Shown: positions 57,141-64,000 of the stretch, piece by piece | Layout of the letters: the number at the start of each line of letters is the position of its first letter | Position numbering within the stretch: position 1 is the stretch's first letter | Assembly: GCF_000620165.1 (NCBI RefSeq) | Contig: NZ_KK211085.1 | Coordinates: 62,001-126,000 of the forward strand | DNA length: 64,000 nt | From: Anoxybacillus tepidamans PS2 | Lineage (GTDB): Bacteria > Bacillota > Bacilli > Bacillales > Anoxybacillaceae | Direction of reading: 5' to 3' | Notes under the pieces: generated by a model | What the model was told of the DNA's origin: nothing | The model's database searches: none | The model's input: the letters and a program-made list of their open reading frames with translations, nothing else | Position numbers and translations under genes: made by a program

Positions 57141-57441
57141 AAAATACTTGTTCGGCTAATTACTGATAGATGTTCAAAGATATGGAATTCCTTTAGCACT
57201 TTAGTGACTGCAAATTTCCTCCCCCCTCCTTCTTAGGAAGAGACCGCTCTACAGATAGGTGAAAGGGTACTCTTCTACTTTTTTATAAAGCTCATGACTT
57301 ACACTCTTGGAAGTAATCAGTTGAAAAGGATTAAAATAACTAATGAGATGTCTCCTCCTCCTAAGCACCGTGAAAGCACAAGAGGTTCATGTACTCGTCC
57401 TATGTTGCCAATCTTGAGAGAAGGAGAGATTAATATGGAAG
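57141..57441. other. Intergenic stretch with T/C-rich repeats
   Basis: No supported gene. CCTCCCCCCTCCTTCTTAGGAAG near 57216 and CTCCTCCTCCTAAGCACCGTG near 57352 are low-complexity, and may again be eroded mobile-element sequence. A short ATG frame at about 57435 with a ribosome binding site runs antisense into the next gene and is not taken as real. Confidence 0.35.
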
Positions 57442-57486
57442 AAAAAACGGCTAGGCAGCACAAATGTGGTCAAATGCTGTCTAGCC
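57442..57486 (-). terminator. Terminator of the RlmCD gene
   Basis: GGCTAGACAGCA and TGCTGCCTAGCC pair on the minus strand across a 14-nt loop and are followed by GTTTTTTC. Confidence 0.8.
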
Positions 57487-57501
57487 TTCTTCAAAATCCT
57501 T

Positions 57502-58875
57502 TTATTTCAAGGTTAGTTTCGCTACACACTCCACATGATTCGTATGCGGGAACATGTCGACGGGCTGGACTTCAAGCGTCCGGTAGCCGCCGTCTTCAAG
57601 AATGCGCAAGTCGCGGGCGAGAGTGGCCGGATTGCACGATACGTACACGACGCGCTTTGGTTTCATGTCGATGATCGTTCGCAAAAGCGCCTCGTCGCAG
57701 CCTTTGCGCGGTGGATCGACGACGATGCAGTCAGCTTGAATGCCTTGCTCGTACCATTTTGGAATGACGACTTCCGCCTCCCCGACGGCAAATTCCGCGT
57801 TGTTGATGCCGTTTAATTCAGCATTCCGCTTCGCGTCTTCGATCGCTTCCGGCACGATTTCCACGCCATACACTTTCTTCGCCTTCTTGGCTAAGAACAG
57901 CGAAATCGTTCCGATGCCGCAGTAGGCGTCGATCACCGTTTCTTCCCCTGTCAATTGCGCATATTCGAGCGCTTTTTCATATAATACTTTCGTTTGTTCC
58001 GGATTTACTTGATAGAAGGAGCGGGCCGAGATTGCAAACTTAATGCCACCGATATAATCGTAAATATACTCCGCTCCCCACAATACCCTCGTTTCGTCCC
58101 CCATAATGACGTTCGTGCGCTTCGGGTTGATATTTTGAATAATCGACTTTACGTTTGGTACGCTTTCGATAATCTCTTGCACGATTTTCTTTTTGTGCGG
58201 CACATCCTCTGTCCGCGTAATCAGGACGACCATCACTTCCTTCGTCGTCGCCCCGTAGCGTGCCATAATATGCCGGAGAATGCCTTTATGCGTTTCCTCA
58301 TTATACGCTTTTACACCATATTTTTCGCAAATCTTTTTGACGGTCTGCACCACCGCATCGTTCATCTCCTGCTGGATGAGGCACGCTTCCATGTCGATGA
58401 TTTCGTGTGTACGCTGCTGGTAAAAGCCAGCGACGAGCCCGCCTTCCTGCTCGCCAACCGGCACTTGCGCTTTATTCCGGTAGCGCCATGGATCGTTCAT
58501 GCCGAGCACGGGATGGACGGTTACTTGTTCAATTTTCCCGATGCGCGCTAGTACTTCTTGCACATGCTTATGCTTCGCTTTCAATTGCCCTTCGTAACTT
58601 AAATGCTGAAGCTGGCAGCCGCCGCACTGCTTATAAATCGGACAAGGCGCTTCGACGCGATCAGGGCTTGGTTCATATAGTTCGATTAAACGGCCATAGC
58701 CATATCCTTTTTTCACTTTAATCACTTTAATTTTCGCCTTTTCCCCTGGCAGTCCGTTCGCGACAAAAATCGGGAACCCATCCACTTTGGCCACGCCGGC
58801 GCCATCGTGGGTCAAATCTTCAAAAACTACATCATAATACTCGTTTTTCGCCACTGGAGCTTCCATTTTTGCCAT
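57502..58875 (-). CDS. rlmCD: 23S rRNA (uracil-C5)-methyltransferase RlmCD
   Basis: RumA-type SAM-dependent enzyme, 457 residues, nearest B. subtilis YefA. A TRAM domain opens it ([24 protein letters not shown]). The [4Fe-4S] motif [15 protein letters not shown] follows near 80. Then come the methylase motifs: [30 protein letters not shown] and [15 protein letters not shown], with the nucleophilic Cys in the last. In B. subtilis a single enzyme methylates both U747 and U1939. ATG 58875 has GGAAGTAGGAACG upstream. It follows dgkB on the same strand, as in B. subtilis. Confidence 0.9.
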   Translation of the reverse strand: MAKMEAPVAKNEYYDVVFEDLTHDGAGVAKVDGFPIFVANGLPGEKAKIKVIKVKKGYGYGRLIELYEPSPDRVEAPCPIYKQCGGCQLQHLSYEGQLKAKHKHVQEVLARIGKIEQVTVHPVLGMNDPWRYRNKAQVPVGEQEGGLVAGFYQQRTHEIIDMEACLIQQEMNDAVVQTVKKICEKYGVKAYNEETHKGILRHIMARYGATTKEVMVVLITRTEDVPHKKKIVQEIIESVPNVKSIIQNINPKRTNVIMGDETRVLWGAEYIYDYIGGIKFAISARSFYQVNPEQTKVLYEKALEYAQLTGEETVIDAYCGIGTISLFLAKKAKKVYGVEIVPEAIEDAKRNAELNGINNAEFAVGEAEVVIPKWYEQGIQADCIVVDPPRKGCDEALLRTIIDMKPKRVVYVSCNPATLARDLRILEDGGYRTLEVQPVDMFPHTNHVECVAKLTLK

Positions 58876-59042
58876 CGTTCCTACTTCCTTTTCATGAACA
58901 TACTGCATTCGCGCATGTTGATTTCGCTATTTCGATTACAAAGCGTAGAAAAAACTAACAATCACGTAGTCCTAATCCATTTTTCTTGGCTTATCAACAC
59001 CGCTATACTGCACTGATTGTATCATACGATCTGATTCAACAC

Positions 59043-59080
59043 AAAAAGAGAACAGGACTTTCAACTAAAATCCTGCTCTC
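59043..59080 (-). terminator. Terminator of dgkB
   Basis: GAGAGCAGGA and TCCTGTTCTC on the minus strand with a T5 tail. It overlaps the dgkB stop region, so rlmCD probably has its own promoter. Confidence 0.75.
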
Positions 59081-59991
59081 ATCTGTTCCGCCTTTTCTTT
59101 CGGCACAAACACCTCAAGATGACGATATAAATTAACGAATTCCCCCGGCAGCACACCGCCGTATTCTCCATCTAAGTTAAGCTGCATATTATTAGGCGTC
59201 GTTACTTTAATGCGATTCGCTTTTGTATAAATTAAATGTGGATCATTAATATGTTCTCCTCTAGAGACAAGCGTCACAATCCGGATAAACTCAGCGAGAT
59301 TCGTTTTCTTTAAAATAATTAAATCAAACATTCCGTCATTCAGCGACGAATCAGGCGCCAATTTTTCAAATCCGCCGACCGAGTTCGTCAGTGACACTAA
59401 AAACAGCATAATTTCGCCTTCATACACTTTCCCATCGTATTCAATGCGCGCTTCGGTCGCCTTGATGGACGGCAGCATCTCAATTCCTTTTAAATAATAA
59501 GCGAGCTGGCCAAGCATCGTTTTCAGCTTGCTAGGAACCTCATACGTGAGCTCTGTCAGACGGCCACCGCCGGCAATATTAATAAAATACCGCTTCTTTC
59601 CTTCATTCATCACACAACCGATGTCAATCGGCACCGCTTCGCCGTTAACAATGACATTACATGCCCCTTCAATCGTACGCGGCACTCCAATGGCACGGGC
59701 GAAATCGTTTGTTGTGCCGACCGGAATAATGCCGAGCTTCGGCCGATACCCTTGATTGGCAATGCCGTTGACTACCTCATGAATCGTACCGTCGCCCCCT
59801 GCGGCAATGACGAGATCGAACCGTCTTTTCACCGCTTCCCTTGCCGCGTTCGTCGCATCTCCTGCTCCCGTTGTCGCATGGCACGATGTTTCATATCCCG
59901 CTTTCTCTAGCTGAATGAGTACATCAGGCAAATGTTTTCTAAACAATTCTCGCCCTGACGTAGGATTATAAATAATTCTTGCTCGTTTCAT
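59065..59991 (-). CDS. dgkB: Diacylglycerol kinase DgkB
   Basis: Soluble kinase that returns diacylglycerol, released during lipoteichoic acid synthesis, to phosphatidic acid. It has 308 residues. The N-terminus RARIIYNPTSGRELF and the nucleotide motif LVIAAGGDGTIHEVVNG (GGDGT near 65) define the family. LGIIPVGTTNDFARAIGVPR is the second conserved segment, and SLNDGMFDLIILKK the later one. ATG 59991 is preceded by GATGGGGAT. In B. subtilis the gatCAB operon lies upstream, but here the region upstream is the 60-kb gap and flotillin, so gene order has changed. Confidence 0.93.
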   Translation of the reverse strand: MKRARIIYNPTSGRELFRKHLPDVLIQLEKAGYETSCHATTGAGDATNAAREAVKRRFDLVIAAGGDGTIHEVVNGIANQGYRPKLGIIPVGTTNDFARAIGVPRTIEGACNVIVNGEAVPIDIGCVMNEGKKRYFINIAGGGRLTELTYEVPSKLKTMLGQLAYYLKGIEMLPSIKATEARIEYDGKVYEGEIMLFLVSLTNSVGGFEKLAPDSSLNDGMFDLIILKKTNLAEFIRIVTLVSRGEHINDPHLIYTKANRIKVTTPNNMQLNLDGEYGGVLPGEFVNLYRHLEVFVPKEKAEQMRAGF

Positions 59992-59994
59992 ATC

Positions 59995-60321
59995 CCCATC
60001 ATCCTAGTTCACGTTTTATATAGATTCCACCATTTAACATAATAGCCGAACGATATGTTAGTTGCAATTTTTCCATCTTAATCTATGCACGACTGGCAAG
60101 TTCTATGTAACAACCAACATATTATATCAAAAAGCAGTGAAACGCTCAATTTAGACGCGCCCTACCGCACTCTGCGAATCGAACACATGAATGCGGTAAG
60201 TGCCCTTTCCAATTTGTACTTTGCTTGTCCCCCTCTCTATCCATCTTCACTTATATAGACGAAAGATCGTCCCATTTCCCCTACACTTTTTTGTTAATAT
60301 GAAAAAAAATCACTCCAAAAT
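59995..60321. other. Intergenic gap between dgkB and floT
   Basis: No supported gene. A minus-strand promoter for dgkB should lie within it, but no clear consensus was found. Confidence 0.4.
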
Positions 60322-60350
60322 GAAAAGCGCCCTCACAAAAGGCGCTTTTC
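60322..60350 (-). terminator. Terminator of the nfeD-floT operon
   Basis: GAAAAGCGCC and GGCGCTTTTC, perfect 10-bp stem with a 9-nt loop and a T-rich minus-strand tail. Confidence 0.8.
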
Positions 60351-60372
60351 TGTATCAAATTAGCTGTCTCGA

Positions 60373-61908
60373 TCATTTCATGCTTCCGTTGTTTTCGGAG
60401 TCTTCCTTTTGCCCCGCGATTTCTTCCGTCAACCGATCAAGACTTTCTTTCACATTTCCTTTTCCCGAGAAGTTCTCAAGCAACTGCTTCACATCGATGC
60501 CGGAAGAAGCTTTCAGCGATTCCTGCAGCGTCGCCATTAAGTTCGTTGCATAGCCAGCTACCCGGTTGGCGCCGCCGCTTTCGCCTGAGCCTGTATCGAC
60601 AATCGTAATTTTGTCGATATTCGCAAGCGGGCTCGCCACTTGTTTCGCATATTCAGGAAGCATTTTGATAATCATGTCGAGAATCGCAGCTTGGCCGTAT
60701 AGCTCGAACGCTTCGGCAATCTTCTGCTTCGCCTCCGCTTCGGCCAATCCTTTGAGGCGAATGACCTCCGCATCCGCTTCCCCTTTCGCTTTTTCGGCTT
60801 CGGCTCTCGCCAATCCGTCGATGCGAATTCGCTCCGCTTCCGCTTTTGCCATCGCCTCGATGCGATACTTTTGCGCGTCCGCTTCGGCCATTTGTTTCGC
60901 TTTTTCCGCTGCTGCTGCCTGCTCCACCGCGTAACGATCCGCATCGGCTTTCTTCTTCACTTCGGAATCGTATTGGCGCTCGCGGCGCAAAATCTCTTTT
61001 TCTTCCAATTCAATTTGTTTTTGCCGTTCAATAATCTTAATTTGCATTTGCTGCGCGGTCACTTCTTGTTTCGCTTTCGCTTCTTCCAAATGGTATGCTT
61101 GGTCAGCGCGCGCTTTGGCGATATCTTGCTCTTGGCGGAATTCGGCAAGCTTCAATTGGTTGATTTTCTCTGCTTCTGCGATTTCCGTCAAACGCTCCAA
61201 TTCTGCTTTGCGCGCTTCTTTGTCCGCTTCGGCGCGCTTAATGCGTGTTTCTTTTTCCGCTTCCGCCGTTGCGATATCGGCGTCGCGCTTCACTTGGGCG
61301 ATGCGCGGTTTTCCAAGCGCATCTAAATAGCCATTTTTATCGCGTACATCTTTAATCGTAAACGAAACGATGACAAGACCCATTTTTGCTAAATCGTGCG
61401 AGGCGACGCGCTGCACCTCTTGCGAAAACTTATCGCGGTTTTTATAAATTTCTTCGACCGTCATCGAACCGAGAATCGAGCGAAGATGTCCTTCGAGCAC
61501 TTCTTTCGCCTCGTTTTCCATGTCTTGCCGCGTTTTTCCTAAAAACTGCTCGGCCGCCGTAGCAATTTCACTGATGGAGCTGCCGACCTTAATGATCGCT
61601 ACTCCATCGGCCATGACCGGAACGCCTTGTTCGGTGTACACTTCCGGCGTCTGTACATCCAATTTGATCGACAATAAGCTCAAAGGCTGAGCCTGCTGAA
61701 AAATCGGCACGACGAACGTCCCGCCGCCGCGGACAATTTTAATTTTGTTTCCTGATTCGTCGACGTGCACGTTTTTGCTGCCGAGATAGCTTCCTGTTAC
61801 AATGAGCGCCTCATCGGGGCCCACTGTGCGATAGCGCAACATAAAAATCGCGATCAATCCAAGAAGCAGTAATACAACCACTCCAACAACGATGAAAATT
61901 GGTGCCAT
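60373..61908 (-). CDS. floT: Flotillin FloT
   Basis: Scaffold of functional membrane microdomains. It has 511 residues. An N-terminal membrane segment (about 4-24) is followed by an SPFH domain (RYRTVGPDEALIVTGSYLGSKNVHVDE, TVEEIYKNRDKFSQEV, GLVIVSFTIKDVRD). A long Ala/Glu/Lys-rich coiled coil with repeated EAEK and AEA elements spans about 210-400. The C-terminus is charged and variable. It corresponds to B. subtilis YuaG. It lies 23 nt after nfeD and is under the same SigW-type promoter. AAGGGGGAAGCTTTGG precedes the ATG. Confidence 0.94.
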   Translation of the reverse strand: MAPIFIVVGVVVLLLLGLIAIFMLRYRTVGPDEALIVTGSYLGSKNVHVDESGNKIKIVRGGGTFVVPIFQQAQPLSLLSIKLDVQTPEVYTEQGVPVMADGVAIIKVGSSISEIATAAEQFLGKTRQDMENEAKEVLEGHLRSILGSMTVEEIYKNRDKFSQEVQRVASHDLAKMGLVIVSFTIKDVRDKNGYLDALGKPRIAQVKRDADIATAEAEKETRIKRAEADKEARKAELERLTEIAEAEKINQLKLAEFRQEQDIAKARADQAYHLEEAKAKQEVTAQQMQIKIIERQKQIELEEKEILRRERQYDSEVKKKADADRYAVEQAAAAEKAKQMAEADAQKYRIEAMAKAEAERIRIDGLARAEAEKAKGEADAEVIRLKGLAEAEAKQKIAEAFELYGQAAILDMIIKMLPEYAKQVASPLANIDKITIVDTGSGESGGANRVAGYATNLMATLQESLKASSGIDVKQLLENFSGKGNVKESLDRLTEEIAGQKEDSENNGSMK

Positions 61909-61931
61909 CCAAAGCTTCCCCCTTTTATTTT

Positions 61932-62462
61932 TTAAATGTGGTATGGATCATGCTGGGCAACAGTAGCCACACCGTTTTCTATTTTGACAATGATCACCTC
62001 TGTTCCAAATGGAATCGGTTCATTGTTCAAGCTTTTGGCTGGCTTGGAAACCGCCCCGCTGACCCGCTGAATCAAAATTTCACCAAATCCATCCGTCGGC
62101 ACAGCGACAATCACCTTTCCTACACACCCTTCCAAATCCGCCTCGGAATAATGGAGCGACGCCTCGGCCGACCGCAGCGGAAGGAAGACAAAAAAGTGCA
62201 GAAGCAATACCACAACCAACGCCGTTCCTGTCCCTATAAGCCCGACAATCATTGACGGCATACCCGTATACTTCTCAAGCAAATAACCAACGGCGCTTAA
62301 CACTGTAAAAAAGGATAAAATTAATTGCGGGCTGAAAAAAGGATGGTCGGCAACGTCAAAGATGCCATCTAGCATATCGCTAAGTAAAATATAGACAACC
62401 GTTAAACTTCCACTGACAATCAAAACAAATAAATAAACGACTTCCATCGGATATCCGAACAC
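61932..62462 (-). CDS. yuaF: NfeD-like membrane protein YuaF
   Basis: A 176-residue partner of flotillin, close to the length of B. subtilis YuaF. Three to four TM helices occupy about 10-110. The C-terminal OB-fold domain is DLEGCVGKVIVAVPTDGFGEILIQ through IPFGTEVIIVKIENGVATV. It influences membrane fluidity with FloT. GTG 62462 is taken as start because AAAAAGGAGTGGGAACG gives ideal spacing; ATG codons up to 62492 lack a ribosome binding site. The SigW-type promoter is 38 bp upstream. Confidence 0.85.
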   Translation of the reverse strand: MFGYPMEVVYLFVLIVSGSLTVVYILLSDMLDGIFDVADHPFFSPQLILSFFTVLSAVGYLLEKYTGMPSMIVGLIGTGTALVVVLLLHFFVFLPLRSAEASLHYSEADLEGCVGKVIVAVPTDGFGEILIQRVSGAVSKPAKSLNNEPIPFGTEVIIVKIENGVATVAQHDPYHI

Positions 62463-62499
62463 CGTTCCCACTCCTTTTTCACCCATGTTCACCTATATA

Positions 62500-62525
62500 T
62501 ACGAATCCTTTTCAAAAGAGTTTCA
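62500..62525 (-). promoter_or_regulatory. SigW-type ECF promoter of yuaF-floT
   Basis: On the minus strand TGAAAC (62520-62525), 16-bp spacer and CGTA (62500-62503). This is an exact match to the SigW consensus and agrees with SigW control of yuaFG in B. subtilis. Confidence 0.88.
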
Positions 62526-62900
62526 AATTTCCATTACTTCAATAAAAATTTAAAAAATATGTTGCTTATTTTGTTTTATTCACAATAATAGACAGATAAG
62601 AGAGGTAAATAGAATGGTTACTATTTTTACTAGCATTTGACTTCGATTGACATTGCCAATTATTTTATCTGTTAGCTTTACGCTGCTTCGTCCCCTTGTC
62701 ATATATGACACGACAGGAATTAGTATGATAGTGATCGCTCTAAATATTGGTTTTTTAGATGCCTATATTGGGTTGGCAATCTTTATGAGGAAGATTCCAT
62801 CTTGGTTAGAAAAGCCATTTTCTTTCATTACAAGAAGGAGGCCTATTCACAATTCTCAAAAACGGAGTTCATTTTTATGCCGCGGCTTTCACTTCTTTTT
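62526..62900. other. Region with a doubtful hydrophobic reading frame
   Basis: A plus-strand frame from TTG 62647 would encode hydrophobic segments (IILSVSFTLLRPLVI, ISMIVIALNIGFLDAYIGLAIF). It has no ribosome binding site and runs into the response-regulator gene. It may be a degraded membrane-protein gene. No other gene seen. Confidence 0.3.
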
Positions 62901-62956
62901 CATAAAAATTTGGTATGATTTTAATAAAAAATGGGCTGATGAAAGAAGGGAGAATC

Positions 62957-63622
62957 ATGAAGCTACTTCTTGCGGAGGACGATTTATACTTAGGCGAGTT
63001 GATCGTTCACATGCTTAAGAAAAAAGGAGTCGACAAAATCGATTGGGTACAAGAAGGAGAAGATGCGTATGAATATGCCCTCGCTTCTTTTTACGATGTC
63101 GTCATTTTAGATTGGATGATGCCCAATGGCGATGGCGTTGAAATATGCAAGCGCCTACGCAAACAAGGATATTCGGGAGCCATTTTAATGCTGACGGCAA
63201 AAGATGCGGTTCAAGACCGCGTCGAAGGATTGGAGGCTGGAGCGGATGACTACCTCGTCAAGCCATTTGAAATCGATGAATTGATGGCCCGTCTTAAAGC
63301 GTTAGCGCGCCGAACGTTTATGCCGCTGCAGGAAGAAATTATTCGTTATAAAGATTTTGTCTTGAATCGAACGAGCCATACGCTCCATCGCGGTGAAAAG
63401 GAAATTTTGCTGACGCCTCGCGAATTTCAGCTTTTTGACTTGCTTCTGCAAAATAAAGGGCGCGTCTTGCCGCGAGAAATTCTGCTTGACCGCATTTGGG
63501 GATATGACGCCGATGTGTCGATGAAAACCATTGACGCCACCGTCAAGCTGCTGCGGAAAAAACTTGATGAGGACATTATTCAAACGGTACGCGGAGTGGG
63601 GTATAAGATCGATGATGAATAG
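62957..63622 (+). CDS. OmpR-family response regulator
   Basis: A 221-residue regulator. The receiver has acidic AEDD at the start, phospho-Asp in VVILDWMMPNGDG (about residue 51) and Lys in DDYLVKPFE. The winged-helix domain shows LTPREFQLFDLLL, REILLDRIWGYDADV and TVRGVGYKI. ATG 62957 is supported by GAAGGGAGAATC; upstream in-frame codons belong to a leader. The histidine kinase gene overlaps its last 11 nt. The pair is not one I can name; related systems include CiaR/YclJ-like and copper or antibiotic responders. Confidence 0.88.
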   Translation: MKLLLAEDDLYLGELIVHMLKKKGVDKIDWVQEGEDAYEYALASFYDVVILDWMMPNGDGVEICKRLRKQGYSGAILMLTAKDAVQDRVEGLEAGADDYLVKPFEIDELMARLKALARRTFMPLQEEIIRYKDFVLNRTSHTLHRGEKEILLTPREFQLFDLLLQNKGRVLPREILLDRIWGYDADVSMKTIDATVKLLRKKLDEDIIQTVRGVGYKIDDE

Positions 63623-64000
63623 GCTTGCCTTTTTCCGCAAAACGAAAAATGCCGATATGTTTTACCTCGCACAATGGCGTCTCACCGCTTTATACAGCGG
63701 CATTTTTATTCTATTTTTAACCGTGTTTATTGTTATCGTCTGCTCGCTGTTATATATGATTGTATCCAATGACCAAGAACGCAGAATCTCAGGGCTTGCT
63801 GATCAGGAAAAAAAAGCGATTGAGCAATTTTTAGTGAAACAAACGGACTTTGATTTTTTGGATAACGAAAATGTGTTGTTTCTAAGCGAGGATCAGTTCT
63901 TTTTTTACGTAGTTGACACAAACGGACAGCTTTTAATGGGCGATGAGGTGAATAAAGAAATGCAGCCGCTTCTGCTTGAAGCGCTGTCTCGGTCAGCCCC
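63612..64000 (+). CDS. Sensor histidine kinase, N-terminal part only
   Basis: Cut by the window end after about 129 residues. The visible part has a short basic N-terminus (NRLAFFRKTKNADMFY), TM1 (ALYSGIFILFLTVFIVIVCSLLYMIV) and the start of an extracellular sensor (ISGLADQEKKAIEQFLVKQ...). ATG 63612 or 63615 overlaps the response-regulator stop, so the two are co-translated. HAMP, His-kinase and ATPase domains must lie beyond the window. Identity as the kinase is inferred from the TM plan and context. Confidence 0.75.
   Translation, partial: MMNRLAFFRKTKNADMFYLAQWRLTALYSGIFILFLTVFIVIVCSLLYMIVSNDQERRISGLADQEKKAIEQFLVKQTDFDFLDNENVLFLSEDQFFFYVVDTNGQLLMGDEVNKEMQPLLLEALSRSA

Noticed and set aside
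57294-57674. Plus-strand 126-codon frame and possible group II intron segment
   Set aside because: It reads antisense through rlmCD. GTGAAAGCAC near 57368 recalls intron sequence, but no domain V could be drawn.
60846-61330. Several plus-strand and minus-strand long frames within floT
   Set aside because: They are shadows of the repetitive Ala/Glu/Lys coding region and lack starts and ribosome binding sites.
62647-63018. Hydrophobic 123-codon frame
   Set aside because: It lacks a ribosome binding site and its 3' part overlaps the response-regulator gene. Kept only as a note of a possible degraded membrane gene.

Overview
The window reads as chromosome of a thermophilic, spore-forming Bacillaceae close to Geobacillus, Parageobacillus or Anoxybacillus. 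This rests on gene content and order (yfkFHIJK, cysH-cysP-sat-cysC, hutPHUIG, pucABDCE, cssRS, floT-nfeD, dgkB next to an RlmCD-type methyltransferase), on AGGAGG-type ribosome binding sites with frequent GTG and TTG starts, and on protein matches from memory to Bacillus subtilis. No database search was possible, so names are recognitions, not computed hits. No tRNA, rRNA, CRISPR array or intact transposase was seen.

Layout. 0-5 kb: a 212-bp multi-armed palindrome, an MFS transporter, two micro-ORFs, the yfkHIJ/yfkK cluster and a peptidoglycan amidase. 5-12.7 kb: an S-box (SAM-I) riboswitch followed by an assimilatory sulfate-reduction operon (yezD, cysH, cysP, sat, cysC, a ferredoxin-type sulfite reductase, a DUF3906-like protein, sumT, sirB). 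12.8-15.8 kb: acylphosphatase, a divergent ureohydrolase-fold protein, yojF-bshB2 (bacillithiol), and the third siroheme gene, sirC. That gene lies on the opposite strand, 17 nt behind the secretion-stress genes cssR-cssS. 15.8-22.4 kb: cssRS, a secreted charged coiled-coil protein, a DUF1992 protein, a PAS-GGDEF-EAL protein and an NlpC/P60 hydrolase with a WalR-like box. 22.6-30.4 kb: a Cys-cluster protein, a TerC/YjbE protein and the hut operon with its HutP-controlled terminator. 30.4-39.2 kb: a scar resembling an IS200/IS605 end, D-serine dehydratase, an SPFH plus Arc-like pair, and the xanthine dehydrogenase operon. 39.4-43 kb: thiC under a TPP riboswitch, then a chemoreceptor lacking a sensor domain. 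43-46.3 kb: an AT-rich accessory patch with a dead transposase and an unrecognised secreted protein plus lipoprotein pair. 46.3-64 kb: NUDIX hydrolase, a dehydrogenase broken by one in-frame stop, bacterial NO synthase, an amino-acid permease, HtrA, a lipoprotein, DinB and acyltransferase proteins, a solitary HipA-like kinase between repeat remnants, RlmCD, DgkB, flotillin/NfeD under a SigW-type promoter, and a two-component system cut by the window end.

How it fits together. Two metabolic modules dominate: sulfate to sulfide with siroheme supply, and nitrogen scavenging from histidine, purines and D-serine. A third theme is envelope quality control: CssRS, HtrA, the Spy/CpxP-like secreted protein, WalR-box hydrolase and SigW-flotillin. 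The most interesting inference is that the secreted coiled-coil gene beside cssRS carries TTTTCACA-type repeats like those before htrA, which would make it a CssR target and a Gram-positive analogue of CpxP/Spy. The best candidates for something undescribed are that protein, the 44.3-46.0 kb secreted/lipoprotein pair, the SPFH-Arc pair and the solitary HipA-like kinase.
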